From an uncultured Ruminococcus sp. (GTDB lineage: Bacteria; Bacillota_A; Clostridia; Oscillospirales; Ruminococcaceae): a stretch of DNA of 8,079 bases. Where the stretch lies: positions 1-8,079 of the forward strand of contig CACZPE010000117.1 of NCBI GenBank assembly GCA_902782875.1, written 5' to 3'. Under the pieces are notes generated by a model. That model searched no databases, was not told the origin of the DNA, and saw only the letters and a list, made by a program, of their open reading frames with translations. Below are positions 1 to 6,509 of this stretch, piece after piece (position 1 is the first letter of the stretch; each line of letters starts with the position of its first letter). The translations under genes were made by a program, and so were the position numbers.

Positions 1-10
1 GAGCAAAGTA

Positions 11-37
11 TTAGCACTCGATATCTTCGAGTGCTAA
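11..37 (-). promoter_or_regulatory. CIRCE operator (HrcA binding site), perfect 9-bp inverted repeat
   Basis: The sequence reads TTAGCACTC, nine bases, then GAGTGCTAA, which is the full CIRCE consensus with no mismatch. CIRCE is bound by the heat-shock repressor HrcA and is found upstream of groES-groEL and/or hrcA-grpE-dnaK in Firmicutes. The element is symmetric. It is assigned to the minus strand because a good leftward promoter (42-70) lies immediately upstream and its predicted start falls inside the right arm. On the other side, the plus strand runs only into the 3' end of a convergent gene. The controlled gene is outside the window; groES is the best guess, not proven. Confidence 0.95.
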
Positions 38-41
38 TCAA

Positions 42-70
42 AGTATATATCAAAACTCCGCCTAATTCAA
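42..70 (-). promoter_or_regulatory. Sigma-A-type promoter reading left out of the window, under CIRCE control
   Basis: On the minus strand a -35 box TTGAAT (65-70) and a -10 box TATACT (42-47) are separated by exactly 17 bases. The expected start, near base 35, lies inside the CIRCE operator, the usual arrangement for HrcA repression. No terminator separates it from the HAD gene that ends at 110, so some read-through from that cluster into the chaperone gene is possible. Confidence 0.75.
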
Positions 71-109
71 TAGATAACATACGCTTTTTACAAACTTTTC
101 ACAAAGCTA

Positions 110-811
110 TCACATTATATCTCCACACAGGGGCAGTATCTCTCTCAGGTCATGTATCTCATAGTCCTGGCCGTAAGATTTACTGTCACTGCTGCGGTTT
201 ATCAGCACAGCTGCCGCCCCTGCGGCATGGGCGCAGGCGATATCCTTTTCTTCATCACCGATAAACATCATCTCGGATGTGAGCAGTCCCGCCTTTTCCG
301 CGATCATCTCCAGGCCCCTGCCGCAAGGCTTGCGGTATCCCGTGTCATTTGAAGTGTAAGGGTATGTGATATATCCGAGGAGCGGTGAGATATCCTCAAG
401 CGCATACACGTTATCCATACCGTATGCCACATCGGACAGGGTGCCGATGATGATACCACGGGAGAAAAGCTCAGCCATGATTTCTTCCGCGTCCGCATAT
501 ATCACGGCTTCATTGCGGAAATATCCGTAGAAGCTCTGCTTTATCCTGTCCGTATTTTCCGACGGTATGCCGCTGCCCGCGAGCATCTCGGAAAATATCG
601 TATCGGAGGAATATTCCCTTTCTCTCGGATTTATCCTTGTGTTATACTTTGCAAGTACCTCCCCGAAGCGGGTATAATCCTGCTCCGAGAATTCCAGCCC
701 CAGTTCTCTGCCAACACTTGCGAATGCAGGGCGGTACAGGGATGACCAGTTGAGCGGTATGGGATAATCCACAAGTGTACCGCCGATATCAAAAATAACT
801 GCTTTTATCAT
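110..811 (-). CDS. HAD-superfamily hydrolase with DxGGT motif I
   Basis: This 233-residue protein is a haloacid-dehalogenase-fold hydrolase, probably a cytosolic phosphatase on a small phosphorylated metabolite; the substrate is unknown. Motif I is FDIGGTLVD with the nucleophile Asp8. Motif II is around Ser126 (TLSD), motif III is Lys161 (YRKP), and motif IV is GDEEKD at 185-190. Residues of about 18-110 form a helical C1-type cap. The residue two after the nucleophile, normally the Asp acid/base, is Gly10, so the chemistry may be altered or slow. The ATG at 811 is preceded by GAGGGGG at a good distance. The gene starts 15 bases after the methyltransferase stop and is the last gene of the cluster; no terminator is visible after it. 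The first 26 bases of its coding region are almost identical to those of the other HAD gene (1655-2347), although the proteins diverge afterwards. Confidence 0.88.
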   Translation of the reverse strand: MIKAVIFDIGGTLVDYPIPLNWSSLYRPAFASVGRELGLEFSEQDYTRFGEVLAKYNTRINPREREYSSDTIFSEMLAGSGIPSENTDRIKQSFYGYFRNEAVIYADAEEIMAELFSRGIIIGTLSDVAYGMDNVYALEDISPLLGYITYPYTSNDTGYRKPCGRGLEMIAEKAGLLTSEMMFIGDEEKDIACAHAAGAAAVLINRSSDSKSYGQDYEIHDLREILPLCGDIM

Positions 812-826
812 AATACCCCCTCACGA

Positions 827-1627
827 TCAAACAGGTTTTCTTGCAAGCTGCAGGTCTATGGTGTCGTATATCGTTACCGTACCGCCGTGATTGTCTATCG
901 CCTTTTCTATATCGGAAAAGAATTCATTTCTCACGCTTTTCTCCATAGCGATATGGTCGGAATAGGTCCCGAGCAGCATACAGTACTGCGCTGCAGTGAA
1001 TGTTCTTGTCCTGTCAAACAGCGCATACCTGATATCCTCAAAGCCGTATTTTGCAGCAATATCCGCCTGCGCTGCCGCCTGTTCCCGGGAATACTCCGAC
1101 TGCTCAGCGCGCTTCTTGTTGTAATACGTGTAATAATATCTGTCATAGGCTTTCTGTATATCTTTCCAGAGCTCCGGATCGCCTCTGTCGCCGCCGGGAT
1201 GGTTTGCAAATCTTGCGAAGGCTCCGCCCTTTCTGAATATGGAAAATACTTTTCTATACCCTTCCTCTTCTGGTATCCAGTGAAATGCCGACGCAGAGTA
1301 CACAAGATCATACGTATTGTCCGTAAGCTCAGTATCTTCAAATCTGCCGTTTAGGACAGCAAATCCTTCGTATCTGCCGAACTTCTCCCTGCACAGTCTT
1401 GTAAAGCCGCTGCCGTATTCCACAGCGAGCACACTGCAGCCAGTTTTCAGTATCGGCTCTGTCGCCTGTCCCCCGCCTATACCGACCTCTACAGCCGAAG
1501 ATGACCCGTCAAGCGGGATATAGTCTTTTATCATCCCATACAGTTCATCGGGATATCCCGGGCGCATCCTTTCATACAGCTTAGCAGCCGTGTCAAATGT
1601 CCATTCAAGGCCTTTCATTGCAGACAT
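827..1627 (-). CDS. Class I SAM-dependent methyltransferase (methyltransferase type 11-like)
   Basis: This soluble protein of about 266 residues is predicted to transfer a methyl group from S-adenosylmethionine to an unidentified small molecule. The Rossmann-fold glycine motif is EVGIGGG at about residues 47-53. An acidic residue, Glu70 in AVEYG, sits at the end of strand 2 where the SAM ribose is bound. The segment DLVYSASAFHW at about 107-117 is typical of methyltransferase-11 proteins, including those related to trans-aconitate methyltransferase, and the N-terminal RPGYPDEL fits too. The start is put at 1627 because GGAGGT (1631-1636) lies just upstream. An in-frame ATG at 1651 would add eight residues but has no clear ribosome site and sits only 3 bases after the preceding stop. 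The gene lies between two HAD genes with short gaps, so it is almost certainly co-transcribed with them. The substrate cannot be read from the sequence. Confidence 0.87.
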   Translation of the reverse strand: MSAMKGLEWTFDTAAKLYERMRPGYPDELYGMIKDYIPLDGSSSAVEVGIGGGQATEPILKTGCSVLAVEYGSGFTRLCREKFGRYEGFAVLNGRFEDTELTDNTYDLVYSASAFHWIPEEEGYRKVFSIFRKGGAFARFANHPGGDRGDPELWKDIQKAYDRYYYTYYNKKRAEQSEYSREQAAAQADIAAKYGFEDIRYALFDRTRTFTAAQYCMLLGTYSDHIAMEKSVRNEFFSDIEKAIDNHGGTVTIYDTIDLQLARKPV

Positions 1628-1630
1628 GGC

Positions 1631-1636
1631 ACCTCC
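1631..1636 (-). promoter_or_regulatory. Ribosome binding site that sets the methyltransferase start
   Basis: GGAGGT on the minus strand ends 3 bases before the ATG at 1625-1627. It lies inside the coding region if the upstream ATG at 1651 were used, and it favours the shorter protein. Confidence 0.65.
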
Positions 1637-1654
1637 AATCGGGTACGTCATAAA

Positions 1655-2347
1655 TCAGCTTCTGTTCATATTCTCCGCTATTGTAAGCACATCGCTCTGA
1701 TGTGCCGCCTGCACGAATTCCTCAAGCTCAGGGCAGGGTATATGCGGTTCAAATGCTCTTTCACGAAACCATGCAGCCTGCACGGGATGCATACCGATAT
1801 CCCGTGCCGCATAAAGCTCACGCGAGCCTCCGTCACCTACATACAGGCACTCCTCTGCCTTCACTCCGAGCTTGTCGAGCACAGCACGGTATATCGCTGC
1901 ATCGGGCTTGCATATCCCCTGCTCATAGGATATCGCGGCCGCATCTATAAGCGGAAACAGCGGACAGGCTCTTATCATGTCCCTTTCATCGGAAAACGCA
2001 TTTGTGATAAGCCCGGTAAGAAATCCCCGCTCCCGAAGCTTCTCCAGCAGATCCACCGAATCGTCAGGCACAGCCGAGAATGTATCGTTCAGAGCCTCCT
2101 GCCTTTTTCTCAGGACAAGCTGTATCTTATCCTCAGGGTATTCACCGAAGGCGGCAAGAGCAGTGCGAAGCCCTTCCTCCACAGTGCATCTGCCGATACT
2201 TCTGTCATATTCCGTCCTGTGCCACTCTCTTCTGAAATCATTCAGCGGCACTCCCGTATCCGAGGCTATATCCTCGCTGAAATAAGTCCTGCCCTCAAAG
2301 AGAGTTACCAGTGTTTCAAACATATCAAAAACAACGGCTTTTATCAT
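1655..2347 (-). CDS. HAD-superfamily hydrolase with DMFET motif I (dehalogenase-like subgroup)
   Basis: This 230-residue protein has the HAD Rossmann core. Motif I is FDMFETLV with the nucleophile Asp8. Motif II is Thr115-Asn116 (LITN), motif III is Lys147 (ICKPD), and motif IV is YVGDGGSREL, with Asp172 and Glu177. Roughly residues 17-100 form a helical cap. The second motif I aspartate is replaced by Phe10. An aromatic at this place recalls the Tyr of L-2-haloacid dehalogenases (DxYGT), but many clostridial proteins with this variant are simply called HAD hydrolases, so neither phosphatase nor dehalogenase activity is secure. The start is ATG at 2347, after GGAGG with a short spacer. The gene begins 42 bases after the acetyltransferase stop, and the methyltransferase follows it closely. 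The motif IV sequence and the C-terminal GMHPVQAAWF are intact, so it does not look degraded. Confidence 0.88.
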   Translation of the reverse strand: MIKAVVFDMFETLVTLFEGRTYFSEDIASDTGVPLNDFRREWHRTEYDRSIGRCTVEEGLRTALAAFGEYPEDKIQLVLRKRQEALNDTFSAVPDDSVDLLEKLRERGFLTGLITNAFSDERDMIRACPLFPLIDAAAISYEQGICKPDAAIYRAVLDKLGVKAEECLYVGDGGSRELYAARDIGMHPVQAAWFRERAFEPHIPCPELEEFVQAAHQSDVLTIAENMNRS

Positions 2348-2389
2348 AACGCCCTCCGTTATTCGTTAGCTTTATACCTGTACTGTCTC

Positions 2390-2827
2390 TCAGCATTTAA
2401 GCCGCCATTCCTCCATGCCGAGCTCACACAGCCCCGTAGGCTCAAAGCCCACCGAGCCGTACAGATGCTTTGCTGCGGCATTGCCAGGAGCAACGCCTGT
2501 GTATACCTCACTCACACCGAATCGTTCCTTCAGAAAGGCTATGCCCTGCCCGAGTGCATCTCTGCCGATGCCCCTGTTCTGATATTTCTTGTCTATAAGG
2601 AATTCCCACAGCGTGTAGTATTCCTTTGCCTCATAGTATCCCATCATGATAAAGCCGACTGCGGCATCACCCTCATACACTCCGAAGGGATATGCCGTAT
2701 CGCTGTATACATACGCCTTTGCAAGCGCCTCCGCCACCGAAATCACAAAGTCTCTCTGATACTCATGCACGTCAAGTGCAATAAGCTCGTCTATATTATC
2801 CCTTGTTACCGCTTTCAGTTCTATCAT
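2390..2827 (-). CDS. GNAT-family N-acetyltransferase, spermine/spermidine acetyltransferase (BltD)-like
   Basis: This cytosolic GNAT acetyltransferase of about 145 residues is predicted to move an acetyl group from acetyl-CoA to an amine. The pyrophosphate-binding motif A is QNRGIG at about residues 83-88, after the strand LWEFLIDKKY. Motif B contains NAAAKHLYGSVGF at about 116-128, with the tyrosine that often serves as general acid. The N-terminal pattern (VTRDNIDELIALDV, then a Gln a few residues on) and the overall length resemble Bacillus BltD, so a polyamine substrate is plausible but not shown. The ATG at 2827 is preferred because AGGAG (2834-2838) sits 6 bases upstream. A longer reading from GTG at 2851, or from ATG at 2845, would place that ribosome site inside the gene. 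It is the first gene of the left-hand cluster, and no convincing promoter of its own was found in the gap 2828-2905. Confidence 0.88.
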   Translation of the reverse strand: MIELKAVTRDNIDELIALDVHEYQRDFVISVAEALAKAYVYSDTAYPFGVYEGDAAVGFIMMGYYEAKEYYTLWEFLIDKKYQNRGIGRDALGQGIAFLKERFGVSEVYTGVAPGNAAAKHLYGSVGFEPTGLCELGMEEWRLKC

Positions 2828-2833
2828 ATCCTG

Positions 2834-2838
2834 CTCCT
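2834..2838 (-). promoter_or_regulatory. Ribosome binding site that sets the acetyltransferase start
   Basis: AGGAG on the minus strand has a 6-base spacer to the ATG at 2825-2827. It argues against the upstream GTG (2851) and ATG (2845), which lack good sites. Confidence 0.65.
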
Positions 2839-2861
2839 GTCGCATGAACACTTCATATCTT

Positions 2862-2898
2862 AAAACATCTACCCGTGAACGGTACTCCGCTCACGGGT
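2862..2898 (-). terminator. Hairpin with a short T-run after the GGDEF gene (weak or leaky terminator)
   Basis: Bases 2871-2898 form a 12-bp stem with one G-T pair and a 4-base loop; the outer arms are ACCCGTGA and TCACGGGT. On the minus strand the stem is followed after 5 bases by only four T residues (2862-2865). It begins a few bases after the stop of the GGDEF gene (2906). The short and distant T-run suggests partial termination, which would let some transcripts continue into the acetyltransferase-HAD-methyltransferase-HAD cluster. Confidence 0.6.
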
Positions 2899-2905
2899 AT
2901 AGTAT

Positions 2906-4783
2906 CTATCTTCTGTCGGCGTGATGTCTGCGCTTGCATTCGTACATCTTCTCGTCGGCAGCCTTCATTGCTGTATCGATATTCTCTCTGTCGGTCACCC
3001 TGAGACTTGCATTGCCTATGCTGACACCGAGTTCAAAGGGCTCAGTGCCTGCGGCATTGAACGATGCAGTCTCTGCATTGACTCTGGTGATATAATTATC
3101 AGCATCCTCACCGTCGGGAATGACTACTATGAATTCATCCCCGCCGAAGCGTGCGCACACAGAACGTTCGCCCGCAGCACGCCTGATTATATCCGCTGCA
3201 AATATGATCGCCCTGTCGCCTGCGTAGTGGCCGAAGGTGTCGTTTATATATTTGAGCCTGTCAAGATCGACAGAGAACAGAGAAAAGTTCACTGTGCCGC
3301 TCTCGGTCAGCTCTGTCATGCGCATATAAAAGCCTCTGCGGTTGTATATCCCCGTCATCGGGTCGCGCATATGCATATCCGCTACCTTTGCATAAGCCTT
3401 CTGCAGGCGCATCTTGGTCTTGAGCGTCTCAAAGATCTGGTTGGTATTGCTCACCAGTCTCTGTGTGAACAGAAAGCTGAAGCCCTGTGTATTCACAGCG
3501 GTCGCGATATATCCCATCATGCCGCCCTGATAGCTGAGGGGCGCAAAAAGCAGTGCGCTGTAGTCATCGAATATATCATCAAGACCGGGAAGAAGTTCAT
3601 CGGGCGCGAGAGGCACATCGAATACATACGTTTCCTCATACTGCTCGTTTTCCTTATTCCTGCAGTGCATGATCATCTTCATCCCGTTGTCCTCGGGGAT
3701 CTCATCTTCGTCCTCGTCAACATCGCAGAGGAGCTTTGTATCAAGGCAGCACCATGTGGGGCATTCGCAGAACTGCGGTATCAGCCGTGCAAGCTGGTCG
3801 TAGCTGTTGAGCTCACCTGTATGGGCGCTGTACTCAAACATCCTGCGCTCATGTCTCTCGGAATTCTTTCTGACAAGATAGAGCTCGAGGAGCTTGTTTA
3901 CCTTGTCGCCCTCATCTATCGACATACATCCGCAGGACTGTGATATCCTGAGAGAATACGGTATAACCGTCAGTCTTTCGGACGGCTTTTCATTGTTGAT
4001 CAGCTTTTCGAGAAGATCAAAGGCATTTTGCGACATACCCTCAAGATCGATCGCAGCAGTTGTGAGACGGGGGAATGTATACTTTTCCTCCTCAATGCCG
4101 TCAAAGCCGTTGACGATAATATCTCTCGGCACATCCACCTTTTTCTGTCTGAGATAATTGCAAACCGTCATTGCCTCTGTGTCATTGACGCAGAGTATCG
4201 CATCAGGCGGCTCAAGCCCGCTGTTGTAAAATTTGTCGAGCACCTCGATGGTCGGATTTTCCCAGAACTGGCCGTAGCCGAACCTTTCGGGCTCAAATTT
4301 CCTGCCGTTGTCCTTCAACACCTTTTTGAATACATTCAGCCTCTCTTCAGAGAAGCTGTTGTTCTCCATACCGCCTATGAAGTTTATGCGCTTTGGTTTA
4401 TGCACCTCGACCATGTGCCTCATCAGCTGTTCAAACGCTCCGCCGTAATCAAAGGTTATGCTAACGCAGTCGGGCACATCCCTGTCCACACAGACAAACG
4501 GAAGCCCCGAAGCCTTGGCATCCCTGAGGACCATTTCCCACACGCTGTCGCTCTTTATACTCTCTGGCATAAGGATAAGGCCGTCGAGCACGGGCATATT
4601 GATGAGTCTGAATATATCTATATCCGCAGGTGAATACTCTATACCGTAGTATGTGAAATTCGTTATAACTATTATCCTGTAATCTCTGGACTCAGCTTCT
4701 TTTATCAGTGCCTGCATCGTATTCTGAGCGCCTGTGTCGTGTATGCTCGCACAAACGATGCCTATCACCTTATGCTTTTTCAT
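2906..4783 (-). CDS. Cytoplasmic LacI-type sensor domain fused to a GGDEF diguanylate cyclase
   Basis: This 625-residue protein is predicted to make cyclic di-GMP in response to a small ligand. Residues 5 to about 285 form a periplasmic-binding-protein-like fold of the LacI/GalR sensor type (landmarks GIVCASIHDTG, LDGLILMP, INFIGG, DAILCVND, NGFDG, FPRLTT). There is no helix-turn-helix in front and no signal peptide or membrane segment, so it should act in the cytoplasm. A middle region of about 290-465 has no confident family. It has an acidic stretch (354-365) and several cysteines. The C-terminal GGDEF domain (about 470-620) has DPMTGIYNRRGF, metal-binding Asp506, NDTFGHYAGD, and an intact GGDEF at 547-551, so it should be active. 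The RxxD inhibitory site five residues before GGDEF is absent (GERS at 538-541). The gene has its own strong promoter and a long match to the 16S tail. The usual ligand class for such domains is sugars; that is inference here. Confidence 0.9.
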   Translation of the reverse strand: MKKHKVIGIVCASIHDTGAQNTMQALIKEAESRDYRIIVITNFTYYGIEYSPADIDIFRLINMPVLDGLILMPESIKSDSVWEMVLRDAKASGLPFVCVDRDVPDCVSITFDYGGAFEQLMRHMVEVHKPKRINFIGGMENNSFSEERLNVFKKVLKDNGRKFEPERFGYGQFWENPTIEVLDKFYNSGLEPPDAILCVNDTEAMTVCNYLRQKKVDVPRDIIVNGFDGIEEEKYTFPRLTTAAIDLEGMSQNAFDLLEKLINNEKPSERLTVIPYSLRISQSCGCMSIDEGDKVNKLLELYLVRKNSERHERRMFEYSAHTGELNSYDQLARLIPQFCECPTWCCLDTKLLCDVDEDEDEIPEDNGMKMIMHCRNKENEQYEETYVFDVPLAPDELLPGLDDIFDDYSALLFAPLSYQGGMMGYIATAVNTQGFSFLFTQRLVSNTNQIFETLKTKMRLQKAYAKVADMHMRDPMTGIYNRRGFYMRMTELTESGTVNFSLFSVDLDRLKYINDTFGHYAGDRAIIFAADIIRRAAGERSVCARFGGDEFIVVIPDGEDADNYITRVNAETASFNAAGTEPFELGVSIGNASLRVTDRENIDTAMKAADEKMYECKRRHHADRR

Positions 4784-4789
4784 ATATCC

Positions 4790-4799
4790 GGATCACCTC
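4790..4799 (-). promoter_or_regulatory. Extended ribosome binding site of the GGDEF gene
   Basis: On the minus strand, GAGGTGATCC matches ten consecutive bases of the usual anti-Shine-Dalgarno complement (AAGGAGGTGATCC). It ends 6 bases before the ATG at 4781-4783 and supports that start. Confidence 0.6.
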
Positions 4800-4943
4800 A
4801 GATGTATATGGATCAATGTATATTCCTTCTGTGTATGCCTGATACCGCGTGGTGTTCTTCGTAAAAACGCCGAGGGTATTACAGCTGTCATAATAATTCT
4901 GTTATTTATAACACATATTTGTTGATTTTGCCTATATATTCTG

Positions 4944-4972
4944 ATTATACACGAAAACTCCCGGTTTGTCAA
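4944..4972 (-). promoter_or_regulatory. Perfect-consensus sigma-A promoter for the GGDEF sensor gene
   Basis: On the minus strand, TTGACA (4967-4972) and TATAAT (4944-4949) are both exact consensus boxes with a 17-base spacer. The predicted start is near 4937, which gives a leader of about 154 bases before the ATG at 4783. I found no recognised riboswitch or strong hairpin in that leader. The -35 box is only two bases from the T-run of the upstream terminator. Such a promoter suggests steady, high basal transcription of the sensor, separate from the binding-protein genes. Confidence 0.85.
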
Positions 4973-4974
4973 CT

Positions 4975-5006
4975 AAAAAATCACTTCCGCCGCGAAGCGG
5001 AAGTGA
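4975..5006 (-). terminator. Intrinsic terminator of the solute-binding-protein operon
   Basis: A perfect 10-bp stem (TCACTTCCGC paired with GCGGAAGTGA, 4981-5006) with a 6-base loop is followed on the minus strand by six T residues (4975-4980). It lies 20 bases past the stop of the solute-binding gene at 5027, so the operon appears to end here without permease or ATPase genes. Confidence 0.9.
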
Positions 5007-5026
5007 TATGCTGTTAATCCGGATTA

Positions 5027-6493
5027 TCACGAAAGAGCCTTGAGCTCGGAATCCACCTCATCTACGAGCATGGTGACAACGTCGTTTATCTCTTCCCTGT
5101 TGGTAGCCCATTCCACACCGTGAAGAGAAGCTCTGAGGCTTACTGTATCGCCGCCGTCGGTAGTGAGTGATGCCACATCGGTAGATACGCCGGTAGCAAG
5201 CTCAACAACGGGATTTTCTTCAGCAAGCTTGTTTATCTCCTTGTTTATGGCAACAAGCTCCTCAGACCAGTGGAAATCCTCCATTGCCTTAGCATCGCTT
5301 ATGGCAACGGCATCATCGTTGGTATTTGCAAAGCGTGTGCACTGAGCGAGCAGAGCAACGCCCTGCGGATTGCCCGCGCCCTTGCATATTACCCATCCGT
5401 CAAGCACCGCAGACTGCCATGCGCGGTCGGCATCGGCAGCGTTGGGCACAGGTGCAAGGCCCAGCTTATCGGGCGGTATCTTTGTGGACCAGGTCTCGGG
5501 GTCTGCCTGCACAGCCCATGAGCCTACTATATAGAAGAGCTCCTTGCCCTCGCCCATGAACTGCGGCTGCTCGGCCCAGTCAAATATCTCTCTGTTGATT
5601 ACGAGATCATTTGAGTAAAGGTCATACATGAAATTCTGCGATTTCTCTATATCCTCGCTCATGAGATTTACTCTGAGGGAGCCGTTGACAGACTCTACAG
5701 CCGGAACGCCGCAGGAAAGCGAAAGCGCTCTCTCGGCCCAGTAGCCGTCAAGGCCGTACTGCTCGGAGTCAGCATCAACGAACTGCACCAGCATTTCCTT
5801 GAAGGTGTCCCAGTTCCAGTTGCCCTCCTTGTAGAGCTCCCAGGGATCGTCAAAGTTGTTTGCCTCGATGGTATCCTTGTTGTATATTACCACCTGCTCT
5901 GCACTTACGCTGTTTACCAGCTCATAGTGCTTCCCGTTGAAGTTGTACTTCTCCATGGCCTCGGCAACGCCTGCCCACAGAGGATCGCTCATATCGATAT
6001 AATCATCCACAGGCTGGAACATGCCGCTGACAACGCCCTTGGGAAGAGCGAACTGATCGCAGGGGAAGAAGTCTATACCCTCTCCGCCGAGTACATATGT
6101 GGAAAGGTCGGAGTATCTGGTATTCCATGTGGTGGGATAATACTGTATCTCGCCGCCGTACTTGGTCCTGAATACATTGAGGTTTACAGACTCGGAAGCA
6201 CCGCTTGCGGTATTCGGATTGAGATCGTAGTGGGCAAGCCACTTTACGGTCTTGTTCTCAAGCTCTATATCAGGCAGCACGGAATCAGCAGCCTCATCGA
6301 GAGTCATCTGGCTTTCTTCGGCAAGTGTGGCGGTATTCACCTCAACAGTCACCTGGGTGGTGGTAGCGGCTGTAGTGGTCTCTGCAGCAGTTGTTTCGCC
6401 GGTTGTGCCGCCCGATGAGGACGAGCACGAAGCAAAGCTCATAGCAACCGCAAGTGCGGATATCCCTGCGAGTGTTCTTCTTATCTTCTCCAT
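5027..6493 (-). CDS. Extracellular solute-binding lipoprotein (ABC-type, family 1-like), second copy
   Basis: This 488-residue protein is predicted to be a lipid-anchored binding protein on the outer face of the membrane that hands a ligand, probably an oligosaccharide, to an ABC permease. The N-terminus has basic residues, a hydrophobic stretch and the lipobox FASC, with the lipidated Cys23. A Thr/Ala-rich linker at about 28-48 follows. The body has the blocks KWLAHYD, YVLGGEGIDFFP (133-144), FNGKHYELV, NWNWDTF, QPQFMGEGKELF and TGVSTDVASLTTDGG. Its length and layout fit SBP_bac_1-type proteins (COG1653), although the exact family is not certain. GGAGG lies 9 bases before the ATG at 6493. 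An out-of-frame ATG at 6500 is too close to that site and is not the start. The gene begins 16 bases after the stop of its paralogue and ends before a strong terminator. The ligand is unknown. Confidence 0.9.
   Translation of the reverse strand: MEKIRRTLAGISALAVAMSFASCSSSSGGTTGETTAAETTTAATTTQVTVEVNTATLAEESQMTLDEAADSVLPDIELENKTVKWLAHYDLNPNTASGASESVNLNVFRTKYGGEIQYYPTTWNTRYSDLSTYVLGGEGIDFFPCDQFALPKGVVSGMFQPVDDYIDMSDPLWAGVAEAMEKYNFNGKHYELVNSVSAEQVVIYNKDTIEANNFDDPWELYKEGNWNWDTFKEMLVQFVDADSEQYGLDGYWAERALSLSCGVPAVESVNGSLRVNLMSEDIEKSQNFMYDLYSNDLVINREIFDWAEQPQFMGEGKELFYIVGSWAVQADPETWSTKIPPDKLGLAPVPNAADADRAWQSAVLDGWVICKGAGNPQGVALLAQCTRFANTNDDAVAISDAKAMEDFHWSEELVAINKEINKLAEENPVVELATGVSTDVASLTTDGGDTVSLRASLHGVEWATNREEINDVVTMLVDEVDSELKALS
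6062..6180. repeat. Conserved coding block shared with the paralogue at 7548-7666
   Basis: This stretch of the second binding-protein gene aligns without gaps to 7548-7666 in the first. By eye about 15 bases differ, mostly at third codon positions. It encodes the GGEGIDFFP region. It marks the pair as a tandem duplication and is a possible site of recombination between the copies. Confidence 0.7.
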
Positions 6494-6509
6494 ACTTCAT
6501 TACCTCCTG

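Noticed and set aside
2348..2389. A TATAAA-like -10 box between the acetyltransferase and HAD genes
   Set aside because: No acceptable -35 box lies 16-18 bases upstream, and the short gap fits a co-transcribed pair.
1700..2863. A long plus-strand open frame of 387 codons opposite the HAD and acetyltransferase genes
   Set aside because: It has no ribosome site, low-complexity Cys/His/Leu-rich content typical of antisense frames, and it lies over two genes with clear conserved motifs on the other strand.
2921..3943. Plus-strand open frame of 340 codons opposite the GGDEF gene
   Set aside because: It mirrors the codon pattern of the real gene on the minus strand and shows no recognisable domain.
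4793..4891. A 32-codon open reading frame in the leader of the GGDEF gene, ending within its ribosome binding site
   Set aside because: It has no visible ribosome site before its ATG, its composition is not protein-like, and no similarity is recognised. The overlap with the Shine-Dalgarno site is suggestive of coupling but not enough to call a gene.
4784..4937. Possible cyclic di-GMP riboswitch in the leader of the cyclase gene
   Set aside because: I could not find the conserved GEMM core or a stable paired structure; only short weak inverted repeats are present.
6498..6500. An upstream ATG for the second binding-protein gene
   Set aside because: It is out of frame with the lipoprotein signal sequence and only two bases from the GGAGG site; the ATG at 6493 has proper spacing.
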